Source: Gammaproteobacteria bacterium (GTDB taxonomy: Bacteria > Pseudomonadota > Gammaproteobacteria > JAABTG01). From it: DNA of 30,973 nucleotides. The notes below the pieces were generated by a model. It was not told the origin of the DNA and searched no databases. It saw only the letters and a list, made by a program, of their open reading frames with translations. This document shows, in pieces, positions 15,386 to 23,655 of this stretch (the stretch's first letter is position 1; each line of letters begins with the position of its first letter). The position numbers were made by a program, and so were the translations under genes. The stretch spans positions 1-30,973 of the forward strand of contig JASJBY010000009.1 in NCBI GenBank assembly GCA_030066245.1. Reading direction: 5' to 3'.

Positions 15386-16827
15386 GCGCGGAAAGCTTTT
15401 TCAGGCGGGTCCCCGATACCTTGTTCTCTCCCCTCTGCGGACCCAACCGCCACATCTACGCACGCCTGATCCTGGATCTTTATCCCCTGTTCTTCGACCA
15501 GCTTCACGCCGACGTCTTTCCCTCCAGGGACACGGTGCGCGCAGAGATCGAGGAACTTCTGGCGCGACTGGCGTTGCACTGGATAGACGAGGGCGGCGAA
15601 ACGGCCGACGAAGCCGGCGCGTCGGAATTTCTGCTTGCCCTTCGGGCCTATCATCGGCTCCGCGAGGCCGGCTGGCTGGAAGAGGAGGTGGACGGCTACC
15701 GGTTGAGGGTATCCGTGCCCCCTGCGGTGGCCACCTTATGGTCGGCCCTGGTCGAGGTGGCCCGGCCGGAACAGGTCTTCTACGGCGGCATGGTTCTGTC
15801 CATCTACAACAACGTGCAGCGCGCCTTGGAGGACCCGCGGGCCCAGGCACTCGCCTTCCGACAGGCCGTGCGCGAGGCGCAGCGCTTCCGGCAGCACCTC
15901 AATGCCATGATTTACGGACTGAAAGGACTGCTGGGAACCCTCTCCGATCTGGAAGACCACCGCCTGGTGCTGGGGCGCTTCTTCGACGACTTCGTGGAGC
16001 GTTTCCTGGTGGCCGACTACAAGCGCCTCAAGACCAGGAACAATCCCTTCCGGTTTCGCCAGCAGATCCTCCAGGCAGTGCGCGAGCTGGAGTTCGACGT
16101 GGAGCGCAGGCAGGCTCTGGTGGATGGTTACCTGGAGCAGGCGGGTCTGACGGATGGCGAGGCCGCATGGCAGGAGCTCAACCGGGACATCCAGTTGCTG
16201 CGCGGAATATTCGAGCAGGTGGACGAGCACCTTTTGCGGATTGATCGCTATCGTGCCCGCGTGGAGCGCCGGGTAGCTGACACGGTTCGTTACCTGGACC
16301 GTAGCCAGCCCGGCATGGCGAGTCGCTTGGCGGGTCTCCTGCGCCGCAGTGCCCACGCCGTCGAGCACCTGCCGGATGAGAATGACGGCCTGGCGCTCAT
16401 ACCGTTGGCTGACCCACTCCCCCTGGCTGCACACGGCCTGCGGCCGCCGACGGCGCACCGGCGCCCGCCGGATCCGCGCCCCTTGCGGTCCCGTGCCATC
16501 GACCCGGACGTGCTCGCCCGTCAGCAGGCCCTGCGAGCCTACATGGACCGCCGGCGACTGGATCCCGCACGCATCAGGAATTATCTGGAAACCCAGTTCG
16601 GGGATGGCGACCGCATCGCCGCAGAGGATTTGCCCATCGAGACCGTGGAGGACTTCATCGCCTTTACCCACTTGAGACACATCCCGTATCTGCCCGGCGC
16701 CGCGTCCCTGCGCCGGCGATATCGGGTGGAGCGATCGGACGGTTGGGTTGAAAATGCCCTCTTACGCTGTCCCCGTTTTGTCGTGCATCGCATCAAGGAT
16801 GCCCAGGAGAGCTCACGTGCTACGTGA
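15382..16827 (+). CDS. jetA: Wadjet defence protein JetA (MukF-like kleisin subunit)
   Basis: A 481-residue protein, first of the four Wadjet subunits. JetA is the kleisin of a condensin-like complex that recognises and restricts circular plasmid DNA by loop extrusion. The N-terminus (FFRRVPDTLFSPLCGPNRHIYA) has the JetA pattern, and the rest is largely helical, as for MukF-like kleisins. The C-terminal part contains a Pro/Arg-rich linker (about residues 350-375) followed by a helical domain. The GTG start at 15382 is forced by a stop three codons upstream, and it overlaps a short leader ORF. The 3' end overlaps jetB by 11 bases. The identification rests mostly on the unmistakable jetBCD genes that follow. 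Confidence 0.88.
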   Translation: MSAESFFRRVPDTLFSPLCGPNRHIYARLILDLYPLFFDQLHADVFPSRDTVRAEIEELLARLALHWIDEGGETADEAGASEFLLALRAYHRLREAGWLEEEVDGYRLRVSVPPAVATLWSALVEVARPEQVFYGGMVLSIYNNVQRALEDPRAQALAFRQAVREAQRFRQHLNAMIYGLKGLLGTLSDLEDHRLVLGRFFDDFVERFLVADYKRLKTRNNPFRFRQQILQAVRELEFDVERRQALVDGYLEQAGLTDGEAAWQELNRDIQLLRGIFEQVDEHLLRIDRYRARVERRVADTVRYLDRSQPGMASRLAGLLRRSAHAVEHLPDENDGLALIPLADPLPLAAHGLRPPTAHRRPPDPRPLRSRAIDPDVLARQQALRAYMDRRRLDPARIRNYLETQFGDGDRIAAEDLPIETVEDFIAFTHLRHIPYLPGAASLRRRYRVERSDGWVENALLRCPRFVVHRIKDAQESSRAT

Positions 16828-17455
16828 TCTGAAGCACCTTTGCGACCGCTATCCCGAGACCGAGGAATCCATGTTTCGCGGCGCGGCCCGGGCGCTGCTG
16901 GAACGGCAGTTCCTTTTTCTGGAGCGCGGCCGTGATCGGGAGTCCTATCGCACCGTGATCAACCATTTCGACTACTACCGGAATCTGTTCGATGCCCTGG
17001 GGTGGACTCTGCACCAGGACGACGACTTCGGGTTCGTCGCTCTGGTACCCGGCGAGACCGAGAGTTTTGCCCGCCTGAGACTCGTGGACACCCTGCTGGT
17101 GCTCTGTCTGCGGCTGTTGTACGAGGAGGGCATGGACCGCTTCGAGGTGCAGGAGGGCAGCGTGTTTGTTGATGCGGAGACCCTGCTGGGCCGCTACGAG
17201 ACGCTGCTGCGGCGGGAGCGGCCCCGGATCACCGAGCTCCGCGAGATCCTGAAGCGGTTAGTCCGCCACAGCGTGATCGAAACCGGCGAGCCGGGCGAGG
17301 ACGGACTGCCCCGAATTCGAATTCTGCCGAGCATCCGCCTGGTGACCGGTGTCCAGGCCCAGAAGCGGCTCGCCACGTATCTCCCGGAGGAGGAGGAAGC
17401 GGCGGACGACGAGGTGGAAGAGGTGGAAGAGGAGGAAGAGGAGGAGAGGGAGTGA
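16817..17455 (+). CDS. jetB: Wadjet defence protein JetB (MukE-like, DUF4194)
   Basis: The KITE-type winged-helix subunit that binds the JetA kleisin. From the GTG at 16817 it has 212 residues; that start has an AGGAG eight bases upstream and lies inside the end of jetA. The frame is open from 16748, but the extra residues are read from jetA sequence. The DUF4194 pattern is seen in the FDYYRNLFDALGW segment and in the region from RLVDTLLVLCLRLLYEE to LLRRERPRITELREILKRL. The last about 22 residues are nearly all Glu/Asp, and their GAGGAG codons provide the ribosome site for jetC, which starts in a GTGA overlap. Confidence 0.9.
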   Translation: MLRDLKHLCDRYPETEESMFRGAARALLERQFLFLERGRDRESYRTVINHFDYYRNLFDALGWTLHQDDDFGFVALVPGETESFARLRLVDTLLVLCLRLLYEEGMDRFEVQEGSVFVDAETLLGRYETLLRRERPRITELREILKRLVRHSVIETGEPGEDGLPRIRILPSIRLVTGVQAQKRLATYLPEEEEAADDEVEEVEEEEEEERE

Positions 17456-20400
17456 AGCGCCTGGTCCGCCTGCTGCTGATCAACTGGTATCGCCTGGACG
17501 CCGCGGCAATCGAGTTCAACGGACATTCCGCCTTCATTGGCCCGAATGCCTCTGGTAAGTCGTCGCTGCTCGATGCCATGCAGACCATCCTGGTGGGCGG
17601 CGACAGACGCCAGCTCAGTCTCAATCCCAGCGCGGGCGAGAAGAGCACGCGGAGCCTGCGAGATTACTGTCTGGGGGTGGTTCGTGATCCCGACAATCCC
17701 GACCTGTCCGCCGAATTCCGTCCGCGTGAGCAGGCGGTCACCTATCTGGTGCTCTGCTTCCGTGATGAGAAGACGGTTGACGAGATTGCCGTGGGACTCG
17801 CGCTGCATGCCCGCCTGGATGAACCCCGCGAGCGCATCGACGGCCGTTTCATCGCCCCAGGACTCAGTCTGCTGTTATCCGACCTCACCGACCAGACCCC
17901 CACGGGGCCTGTCCCGAAGCCCTGGAAGCGCCTGCGCGAGGAGCTGCGCCACCGCTGCGGTCCTCGCTTCCAGGTGGTGCCCCAGGCCGGTGAGTTCCTG
18001 CGCATCCTCTGTGCTGAGCTGAGCGACGGGCGGCGCCACCTGGATCCTCGGCGTTTCCTGCGCAGTTTCCGCAACGCCATCACCTTCGCACCCATCCGCA
18101 ACGTCTCCGAGTTTGTGCGTGCCTATATATTGGAAGAGAGATCGATCCGGGTCCGCGAACTCCAGTCGGCGCTCAAGACCTATCAGGACATCCAGGCGAG
18201 GACCCGGGAGGCCCGGGAGCGGGAGCAGCAGCTGGAGACTATCCATGGGCAATACACCCGGGCCGACCAGAACGAACGCCTGGGTCTCAGCTATCGCTGG
18301 GTGGAGCAGGAGGCGGCCTTCAACGCCCTGGTGGCGCAGATTGAGCCGCTGAAAGAGGACCTAGCGACTAAGGAGAGGCAGGACGCCAAGCTCCAGGAGC
18401 AGATCAAGCGGCTTAGCCGGGAGCGGCTTGCCGCGGATGACGCCTGGGCCGAGGCCCAAAAACGTCTCGCCGCCACAGACGTGGCTCAACAGAAGCAGCG
18501 AATCGCCGCGGAACGGGAAACCGCTTCCAACAAACGCGAGGCGTTCCAGCGCCAGCTGGATGAAGCACGACGGGGACTGAGGAAAGTCTTCCGTCTTCTG
18601 GACAACGCGACTCTGCTTCCGGAGGGGCTGGCCTTGAAGCTGGAGCCGCTCGCGGCGCTGCTCGGGCCTGAAGAGGGCCTGCTGGAGGGCCTGTGGCCTG
18701 AGGCGCCGGGATCCGTCACCGCCGCCGTGGATGGGGCGCGTGACGGGCTGCGGGTCGCGGGGGAGACCCTGTCGCAGCAATACGAGGCCCTGGTGCGCCA
18801 GGAGGGTGAGTTGGAAAACGAGCTCAAGACCTTGCGCCAGCGTGTCCAGCGCCTGGAGGCCGGGGAGAGCGACCTGAGCCCCGCCACCCAGCGGCTGCAG
18901 GCCCTGCTCGCCGAACACGGAATCGAGGCCGTGCCCGTGTGCGACCGGGTGGACGTACGCGATGAACGCTGGCGGGATGCCATGGAGGCCTTCCTCGGCG
19001 GCCAGCGGGAGGCCCTGCTGGTGGCACCCGGACAGGTTCGGGATGCCGTGGGACTCTACCGGCGTGAGGGGCGGCGCCTGAACATTCACGGCGGCCGCAT
19101 CGTCAATACGCTGAGAACCGATGACTGGCTGGGAGGCCGCGCCGCCGACTCCCTGGCCGAGATGATCACCAGCGACGATAAGCACGCCGTCGCCTACGTC
19201 AACCGCCTGGCAGGGAACGTGATCCGGGTGGACACCGAGGAGGCGCTCCTCAGGCACGAGCGAGCCGTCACCGCCGACGGGATGTTGGCCACCAACGGCG
19301 CCGTGCTGCGCATGCAACCCCAGGAGCCCATGCTCGGGCGGGAGGCCCGCGGACGACGGTTGGTGGCGTTGAAAAAGAAGTTCGATGACCGGGCAGCGGC
19401 TTATGGCGAGGCCCAGCGCGGCAAACAACAGGCCAGGGCGTTTCTGGATCACGATTTCAAGCCCTTCCAACGGCACGTGGACACCCTGCCGGACCTATCC
19501 GACCTGTCTAACCAACGCTCGCGCTGCGACGGGGACCTGAAACGCCTGGGCCAGGAAGAAGACGCGCTGGAGACGGCCGAGTACGACCGGCTGAAGACGG
19601 AAGTGGCCCGGCTGGCTCGGGAGCGACAAGACTTGGACGCTCGGGAGCGCCAGGCCCGCGACAGGCACACTCAGCTTCGCGAGGCTATTGCTCGGGCCGT
19701 TAAGCACGTTGAAGACAAGGAAGCAGAGCTGCAGGGCATAGCCGAGGCCCGCCGGCGGGTGGAGCAGACGCCCGGTCTGGATGCGGACCAAGCCACCCAG
19801 CGTCTGGGGGAGCTGGAGGACGAGCAGCTCTTCGAGGGCGGGGAGGCGGATGCCTGGCGGGCAGTATCCCAGCAGGCCGCTGGTCGGGCTGTCCGGCAGG
19901 AAAAGGAATGCCGCAGCAACCGCCAGAAGGCGCGGGATGCCCTGAGCGAGTACTTCGCCCGCTGGCCGTCTGAGGCAGCGCCGCCCTTTGCCGTGGAGGA
20001 TGGCCATCGACCTATGGCGGCTTGGGTGGTGGGCGCGCTCACCGACCTGCGCGAGACCCAGCTGGCCCGTTACACTCGGGAAGCGGAGACCGCGTTGCGC
20101 GAGGCGGAGCACGCCTTCCGGGCGGATTTCGTCGGGCGCCTGCAAGAGAACCTCGCGCAGCTTGAAGAGCAGCTCAAGGAGCTCAATCGCAACCTCCGTC
20201 GACGCCCGTTTCACGGGCAGTACTATCACTTCATCAAGAAGCCAGCCCCGGAGTTTGCCGCCATCGTACGTTGGGTGGAGACCTGGACGCCGGAGCAGGG
20301 GGGAGACGTGGGCGGTCTGTTCGATGCCGCCCACGATCCCAACCACCCCCACCGGGAGGCAATACATCGCATCCAGACCCTGCTCATGGAGGCGGGCGAG

Positions 20401-20904
20401 CGAGAAGGTCTGGACGAGCGGCTGGCGGACTACCGCCACTACTACCACTTCGACGTCAAGATGGCGGATGCGGACGGCGGCAATCCGGAGCTGCTCTCCC
20501 GCCGGCTGGGCAAGGGCTCGGGGGGGGAGCACCAGTCGCCCTTCTACGTGGCCATCGGTGCCGCCCTGGCTGCCGCTTATCGCCTGGAACGCTCCCCGGA
20601 AGGGAAGATCACGGGCGGCATGGCTTTGGCTGTATTCGACGAGGCTTTCTCCAAGCTGGACGTCCAGAATACCGTGAGCGCCCTGGGTTTCCTGGACGAG
20701 CTTGGTCTGCAGGTCATCCTGGCCGCGCCCGACGAGAAGTACGGCCTGATGAGCGAACACGTGGACACCATCGTCAATGTCTACCGCCACGGTGCCACCG
20801 TCCACATTGACACCGACTATATCAAGCCCGCCGCCCGTGCGCTGCTGGCCGCCGACAACCCTGTCGTGCCCCCGGATCCCGCCGATGAGCCAAGCGGCGC
20901 GTGA
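17452..20904 (+). CDS. jetC: Wadjet defence protein JetC (MukB-like SMC ATPase)
   Basis: The 1150-residue SMC-like motor of the Wadjet complex. Walker A is GPNASGKSS (residues 30-38, Lys36). Two long coiled-coil arms (about 245-480 and 625-830) flank a hinge-like globular region (about 485-620). The ABC signature is KGSGGEHQ (1021-1028), and Walker B is LAVFDEAF with Asp1063-Glu1064. ATP-driven head engagement powers DNA loop extrusion; together with JetD this leads to cleavage of small circular DNA. The GTG start overlaps the jetB stop by 4 bp. The 3' end overlaps jetD by 20 bases. All ATPase residues are intact, so the system looks functional. Confidence 0.95.
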   Translation: MKRLVRLLLINWYRLDAAAIEFNGHSAFIGPNASGKSSLLDAMQTILVGGDRRQLSLNPSAGEKSTRSLRDYCLGVVRDPDNPDLSAEFRPREQAVTYLVLCFRDEKTVDEIAVGLALHARLDEPRERIDGRFIAPGLSLLLSDLTDQTPTGPVPKPWKRLREELRHRCGPRFQVVPQAGEFLRILCAELSDGRRHLDPRRFLRSFRNAITFAPIRNVSEFVRAYILEERSIRVRELQSALKTYQDIQARTREAREREQQLETIHGQYTRADQNERLGLSYRWVEQEAAFNALVAQIEPLKEDLATKERQDAKLQEQIKRLSRERLAADDAWAEAQKRLAATDVAQQKQRIAAERETASNKREAFQRQLDEARRGLRKVFRLLDNATLLPEGLALKLEPLAALLGPEEGLLEGLWPEAPGSVTAAVDGARDGLRVAGETLSQQYEALVRQEGELENELKTLRQRVQRLEAGESDLSPATQRLQALLAEHGIEAVPVCDRVDVRDERWRDAMEAFLGGQREALLVAPGQVRDAVGLYRREGRRLNIHGGRIVNTLRTDDWLGGRAADSLAEMITSDDKHAVAYVNRLAGNVIRVDTEEALLRHERAVTADGMLATNGAVLRMQPQEPMLGREARGRRLVALKKKFDDRAAAYGEAQRGKQQARAFLDHDFKPFQRHVDTLPDLSDLSNQRSRCDGDLKRLGQEEDALETAEYDRLKTEVARLARERQDLDARERQARDRHTQLREAIARAVKHVEDKEAELQGIAEARRRVEQTPGLDADQATQRLGELEDEQLFEGGEADAWRAVSQQAAGRAVRQEKECRSNRQKARDALSEYFARWPSEAAPPFAVEDGHRPMAAWVVGALTDLRETQLARYTREAETALREAEHAFRADFVGRLQENLAQLEEQLKELNRNLRRRPFHGQYYHFIKKPAPEFAAIVRWVETWTPEQGGDVGGLFDAAHDPNHPHREAIHRIQTLLMEAGEREGLDERLADYRHYYHFDVKMADADGGNPELLSRRLGKGSGGEHQSPFYVAIGAALAAAYRLERSPEGKITGGMALAVFDEAFSKLDVQNTVSALGFLDELGLQVILAAPDEKYGLMSEHVDTIVNVYRHGATVHIDTDYIKPAARALLAADNPVVPPDPADEPSGA

Positions 20905-22087
20905 TGTCCTGTTGAAACTGCTGGCGCGAGCTGAGCGCGGCGGCAAGCGGGTCCCGGTGCTGCCTATATCGCGCCGCTACGCGCCGGAGTACTTCCAGGT
21001 TTCCGGCCTGCATGCCCGGGACGCTTTGCACGCGACCTTGGAGAACGCCGGGGCCATCGGCGCGGTGATCCTGGAATGGGGGCGTTATGAAGCGGCCCAG
21101 GACCTGCAGCGGATACGCCTGGCGGACGCCGACCGGCTCGCCGACTTTCTTGGCGTGGAGCGGGCCGGCGTCAAGGCGGCGCGTATTGAAAGCCGACTAG
21201 CGCCTGTGCTGGAGAAGGCACCCGACTGGCTGTCGGGTGCCTTTCGGCAGGCCCTTGCCAAGTGGCGTCGAGGCGACCGTACTTTGGGCTGCGGGCCCGA
21301 TGATGCCGAGGCTATCGAGCAACTCTTTCACGTGGCGGTCGCCGTCCATCGCGGTGAGCATGAAGGACTGGACCTGCGTCGCTTCAGCACGCGACTCCTT
21401 GGGGACTCGAAGGCCATAGAGCGGCTTCGTGGTCGTCTCGGGAGCCTCCTGCGCTTCAATCCGGCGTTCTCGGATCTGGAAGACGATGAGCTGTTGCACG
21501 CCCTGGGGCTGGAGAAGTTTCCGCCGCCCCTGTTCCTGAAAGGGCCCTTGGATCTGTGGTATGGGGGCGAGTGGCTCGAGGTTGCCGCACTGCGGCCTTA
21601 CGTTGCTCTATCCCCGGACGCGGTGGACGATATGCGTCTGGCGAGCACGCCCTCCTATGTGCTGAGCGTCGAGAACTTGGCCAGCTTCCAGCGCCACGTG
21701 CGCGAGACCGACGACCAGGGCATCGTCCTCTACACCGGCGGTTTTCCCGGCCCCGCGTTTCGAGAAATCATGAAGCGCCTGGACCGGCTGGTGGATCAGA
21801 CGGTGCCGTTTTTTCATTGGGGCGACGTGGACCTGGGCGGCATTCGAATCTTCAAGCATCTAGCGGGATTTCTGCAGCGACCGCTGCTGCCGCACCTGAT
21901 GGAGCCGCCTGACAGCTCCGTTGCCTCTGCGCCTTTCAAGCCCGACGATCGCGAGCGCCTGGAAGCGTACGCCAACGACGAGGGCGCTGCGGCGGCATTG
22001 GCTGCGGAATGGCTGGCGGCAGGCACATGCTGCCTGGAGCAGGAGGCGCTCGACCCGCGCACACCCAGGGCTGCAAAGCGCGAATGA
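20885..22087 (+). CDS. jetD: Wadjet defence nuclease JetD (DUF3322-DUF2220, TOPRIM)
   Basis: The 400-residue nuclease subunit that cuts the DNA sensed by JetABC. The N-terminal half has the DUF3322 pattern, with the RYAPEYFQVSGLHARDALH segment near residue 30. The C-terminal half (DUF2220) is a TOPRIM domain related to topoisomerase VI subunit A: Glu263 in LSVENLASF and Asp314/Asp316 in WGDVDLGGIRIF, the metal ligands needed for cleavage. The ATG at 20885 lies within the end of jetC; the frame runs back to 20777 but over jetC coding sequence. It is the last gene of the operon. The catalytic residues are intact. Confidence 0.92.
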   Translation: MSQAARDVLLKLLARAERGGKRVPVLPISRRYAPEYFQVSGLHARDALHATLENAGAIGAVILEWGRYEAAQDLQRIRLADADRLADFLGVERAGVKAARIESRLAPVLEKAPDWLSGAFRQALAKWRRGDRTLGCGPDDAEAIEQLFHVAVAVHRGEHEGLDLRRFSTRLLGDSKAIERLRGRLGSLLRFNPAFSDLEDDELLHALGLEKFPPPLFLKGPLDLWYGGEWLEVAALRPYVALSPDAVDDMRLASTPSYVLSVENLASFQRHVRETDDQGIVLYTGGFPGPAFREIMKRLDRLVDQTVPFFHWGDVDLGGIRIFKHLAGFLQRPLLPHLMEPPDSSVASAPFKPDDRERLEAYANDEGAAAALAAEWLAAGTCCLEQEALDPRTPRAAKRE

Positions 22088-22111
22088 CAGTCTGCAGGAT
22101 TGATTGGCGAA

Positions 22112-22555
22112 GAACTCCCGCAATGATTGGCGACGTCACGGTTCCCGTAGGGCCATCCATCATCCGGTAGTGCACCAGGCAGGCACCGACGCCGACAGGG
22201 TCGAGTGCGACACTAAACCTGCTCGTTCCGTTGTTTCCAAGCTGATGAGCAACAACGGAGCCCCGTATCGCTAGCCTGCGCGGCATGGCAAATACGGTGT
22301 ATATACTCCTTGCTTGAAGGCATCGACGGAAACCGCAAAGCTCTTCATGAGCGGCAATAGCCAGGCGGTGCGCCTGTCCAAGAGCTACCGTTTTAAGGGC
22401 GACGAGGTGGCGACCAAACGACTGGCAACGCCGTGGTCCTGTTGCCCACAGAGGACCCGTGGCAGGTCATGTTCGACGGCCTTCGGAAATTTCCCGAGGG
22501 CGTGCATCCGGAACGTGCCCTCCCGCCGGGCTAGGACCGCGAGGCCATTGAGTGC
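22112..22555 (+). repeat. Diverged duplicate of the vapBC upstream region and vapB (copy 1)
   Basis: Aligns over its length with 29410-29857: shared blocks include ACTCCCGCA, CATCCGGTAGTGC, a CGCCGACAGGG block, and GCTAGCCTGCGCGGCAT just before the operator, followed by vapB. The similarity stops exactly where vapC would begin. It lies about 25 bases after jetD. Confidence 0.75.
22326..22555 (+). pseudogene. Decayed vapB antitoxin gene
   Basis: A copy of the intact vapB at 29627 with several lesions: the ATG is ACG; there is a 1-base deletion near 22419 (AAACGACTGGCAACG against AAACGGCTCGGCAACG); TAG at 22532-22534 replaces a Gln codon; and the final TGA has become TGC. The first part still reads ETAKLFMSGNSQAVRL, an AbrB-fold swapped-hairpin start. 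No vapC follows. One GTATATAC operator half-site is kept at 22299-22306 and the other is degraded. It is dead as an antitoxin. Confidence 0.85.
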
Positions 22556-22588
22556 AGGCTCTGATGAGCCTCGGAACCAACTCCCCCG

Positions 22589-23383
22589 TTACTCGACCGC
22601 CCAGACCTGGAAGTTGTCCATATACGCTCGAAGCGGCGCAAGCTGTTCAGCGTTCACCATCAGGTCAAACTCGGTGCCCTTCATGTAGACAAGGGTGCGT
22701 ATACTGGCCGAGTCCCAGTTCGGCCCCCGGCCGCCCTCCGTATACAGAACCGAGTGCAGCAGAACGGCATTCGCCCGCTCCGAGTAGATATGCCACTTGC
22801 GCTCCGCCGGCTTGTCTGGCGAACGCCATTGGCCCCAATCGTCCACTAAAAGGAACAGGCGCTCCACCAGCTGGCCGCTGTGCGCTATTGGAAATGACCG
22901 AACGACCCGGATCGTTTGCCTATCCAACACGCCCTTTGGCTCGGCATCGACACGCCGGAATACGAGACTTTGGCCTTCCGAGATCCTGAACTCCGGATTC
23001 TCGAACTCCCACCGCCGGATTTGCCAGCCCGCCGCCAGCTTCCTGGCGAAGTTCACTGGCGTCTGGCCCATCTCGTAGGCGTGCTGGCGGCGAGAGGGTT
23101 TCGTCGTCCGGGTCACGAAATAGCTGCGGTCCGGCGACGGCTTGAAGCTCAATATCCGGTCGCGGCTGTCGCCGAACAGTATGGCGATGCAGGTAACCTT
23201 GGGCATGCTGGCTACGGCCCCATCGCTTTCCTGCAAATATTTGTGCAGCCTGTCGCTGACCACCTCGGGCACCGGCTTGGTGCAGGCGTCCCGGATTTGG
23301 GCGGCTGAGGAGTACTTCGCCGCAGGCGCGTCCACCGGCACAGCCACCAGCAGGCTAAGAAGCAGGGTGCATCTGGGGATCAT
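22589..23383 (-). CDS. Secreted hypothetical protein
   Basis: A 264-residue protein from the ATG at 23383, which has GGAG seven bases upstream and gives a good signal peptide (MIPRCTLLLSLLVAVPVDAPAA). A start at 23413 would add ten residues before the signal. The mature part is soluble, with two early Cys (in RDACTKP and VTCIAIL) that could form a disulphide. It has Trp-rich strands in the middle and a C-terminal WAVE end. I recognise no family. It is divergent from the protease gene at 23656, with about 270 bases between them that could hold both promoters. Confidence 0.65.
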   Translation of the reverse strand: MIPRCTLLLSLLVAVPVDAPAAKYSSAAQIRDACTKPVPEVVSDRLHKYLQESDGAVASMPKVTCIAILFGDSRDRILSFKPSPDRSYFVTRTTKPSRRQHAYEMGQTPVNFARKLAAGWQIRRWEFENPEFRISEGQSLVFRRVDAEPKGVLDRQTIRVVRSFPIAHSGQLVERLFLLVDDWGQWRSPDKPAERKWHIYSERANAVLLHSVLYTEGGRGPNWDSASIRTLVYMKGTEFDLMVNAEQLAPLRAYMDNFQVWAVE

Positions 23384-23655
23384 TCGCCAAGCTCCGAAAC
23401 TGACTCGGTACATGGCCTTTCTCGGCTTACTCCTGAGATTCTTTCAACGAGTCTAGCCGTTGGCTTTAAAGAGCAGAGGACCCTTTCCCTCAAAACAATG
23501 GCGGCGCCGAGGCCCCCGCAACGACCCCCGGCGCACCCGTGCCACAAAAAGCGCCCTGTAACTGGAGAACATTGGATAGTTTCACGGGATTGCATGACAA
23601 TCCCCTTCTCGGTCTTCTGATTCGATAGTGCCTTCCCGAACACGGGTAGGTCGGG

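Noticed and set aside
19495..20946. 483-codon open frame on the minus strand opposite jetC
   Set aside because: Shadow of jetC; low-complexity translation and no support beyond being open.
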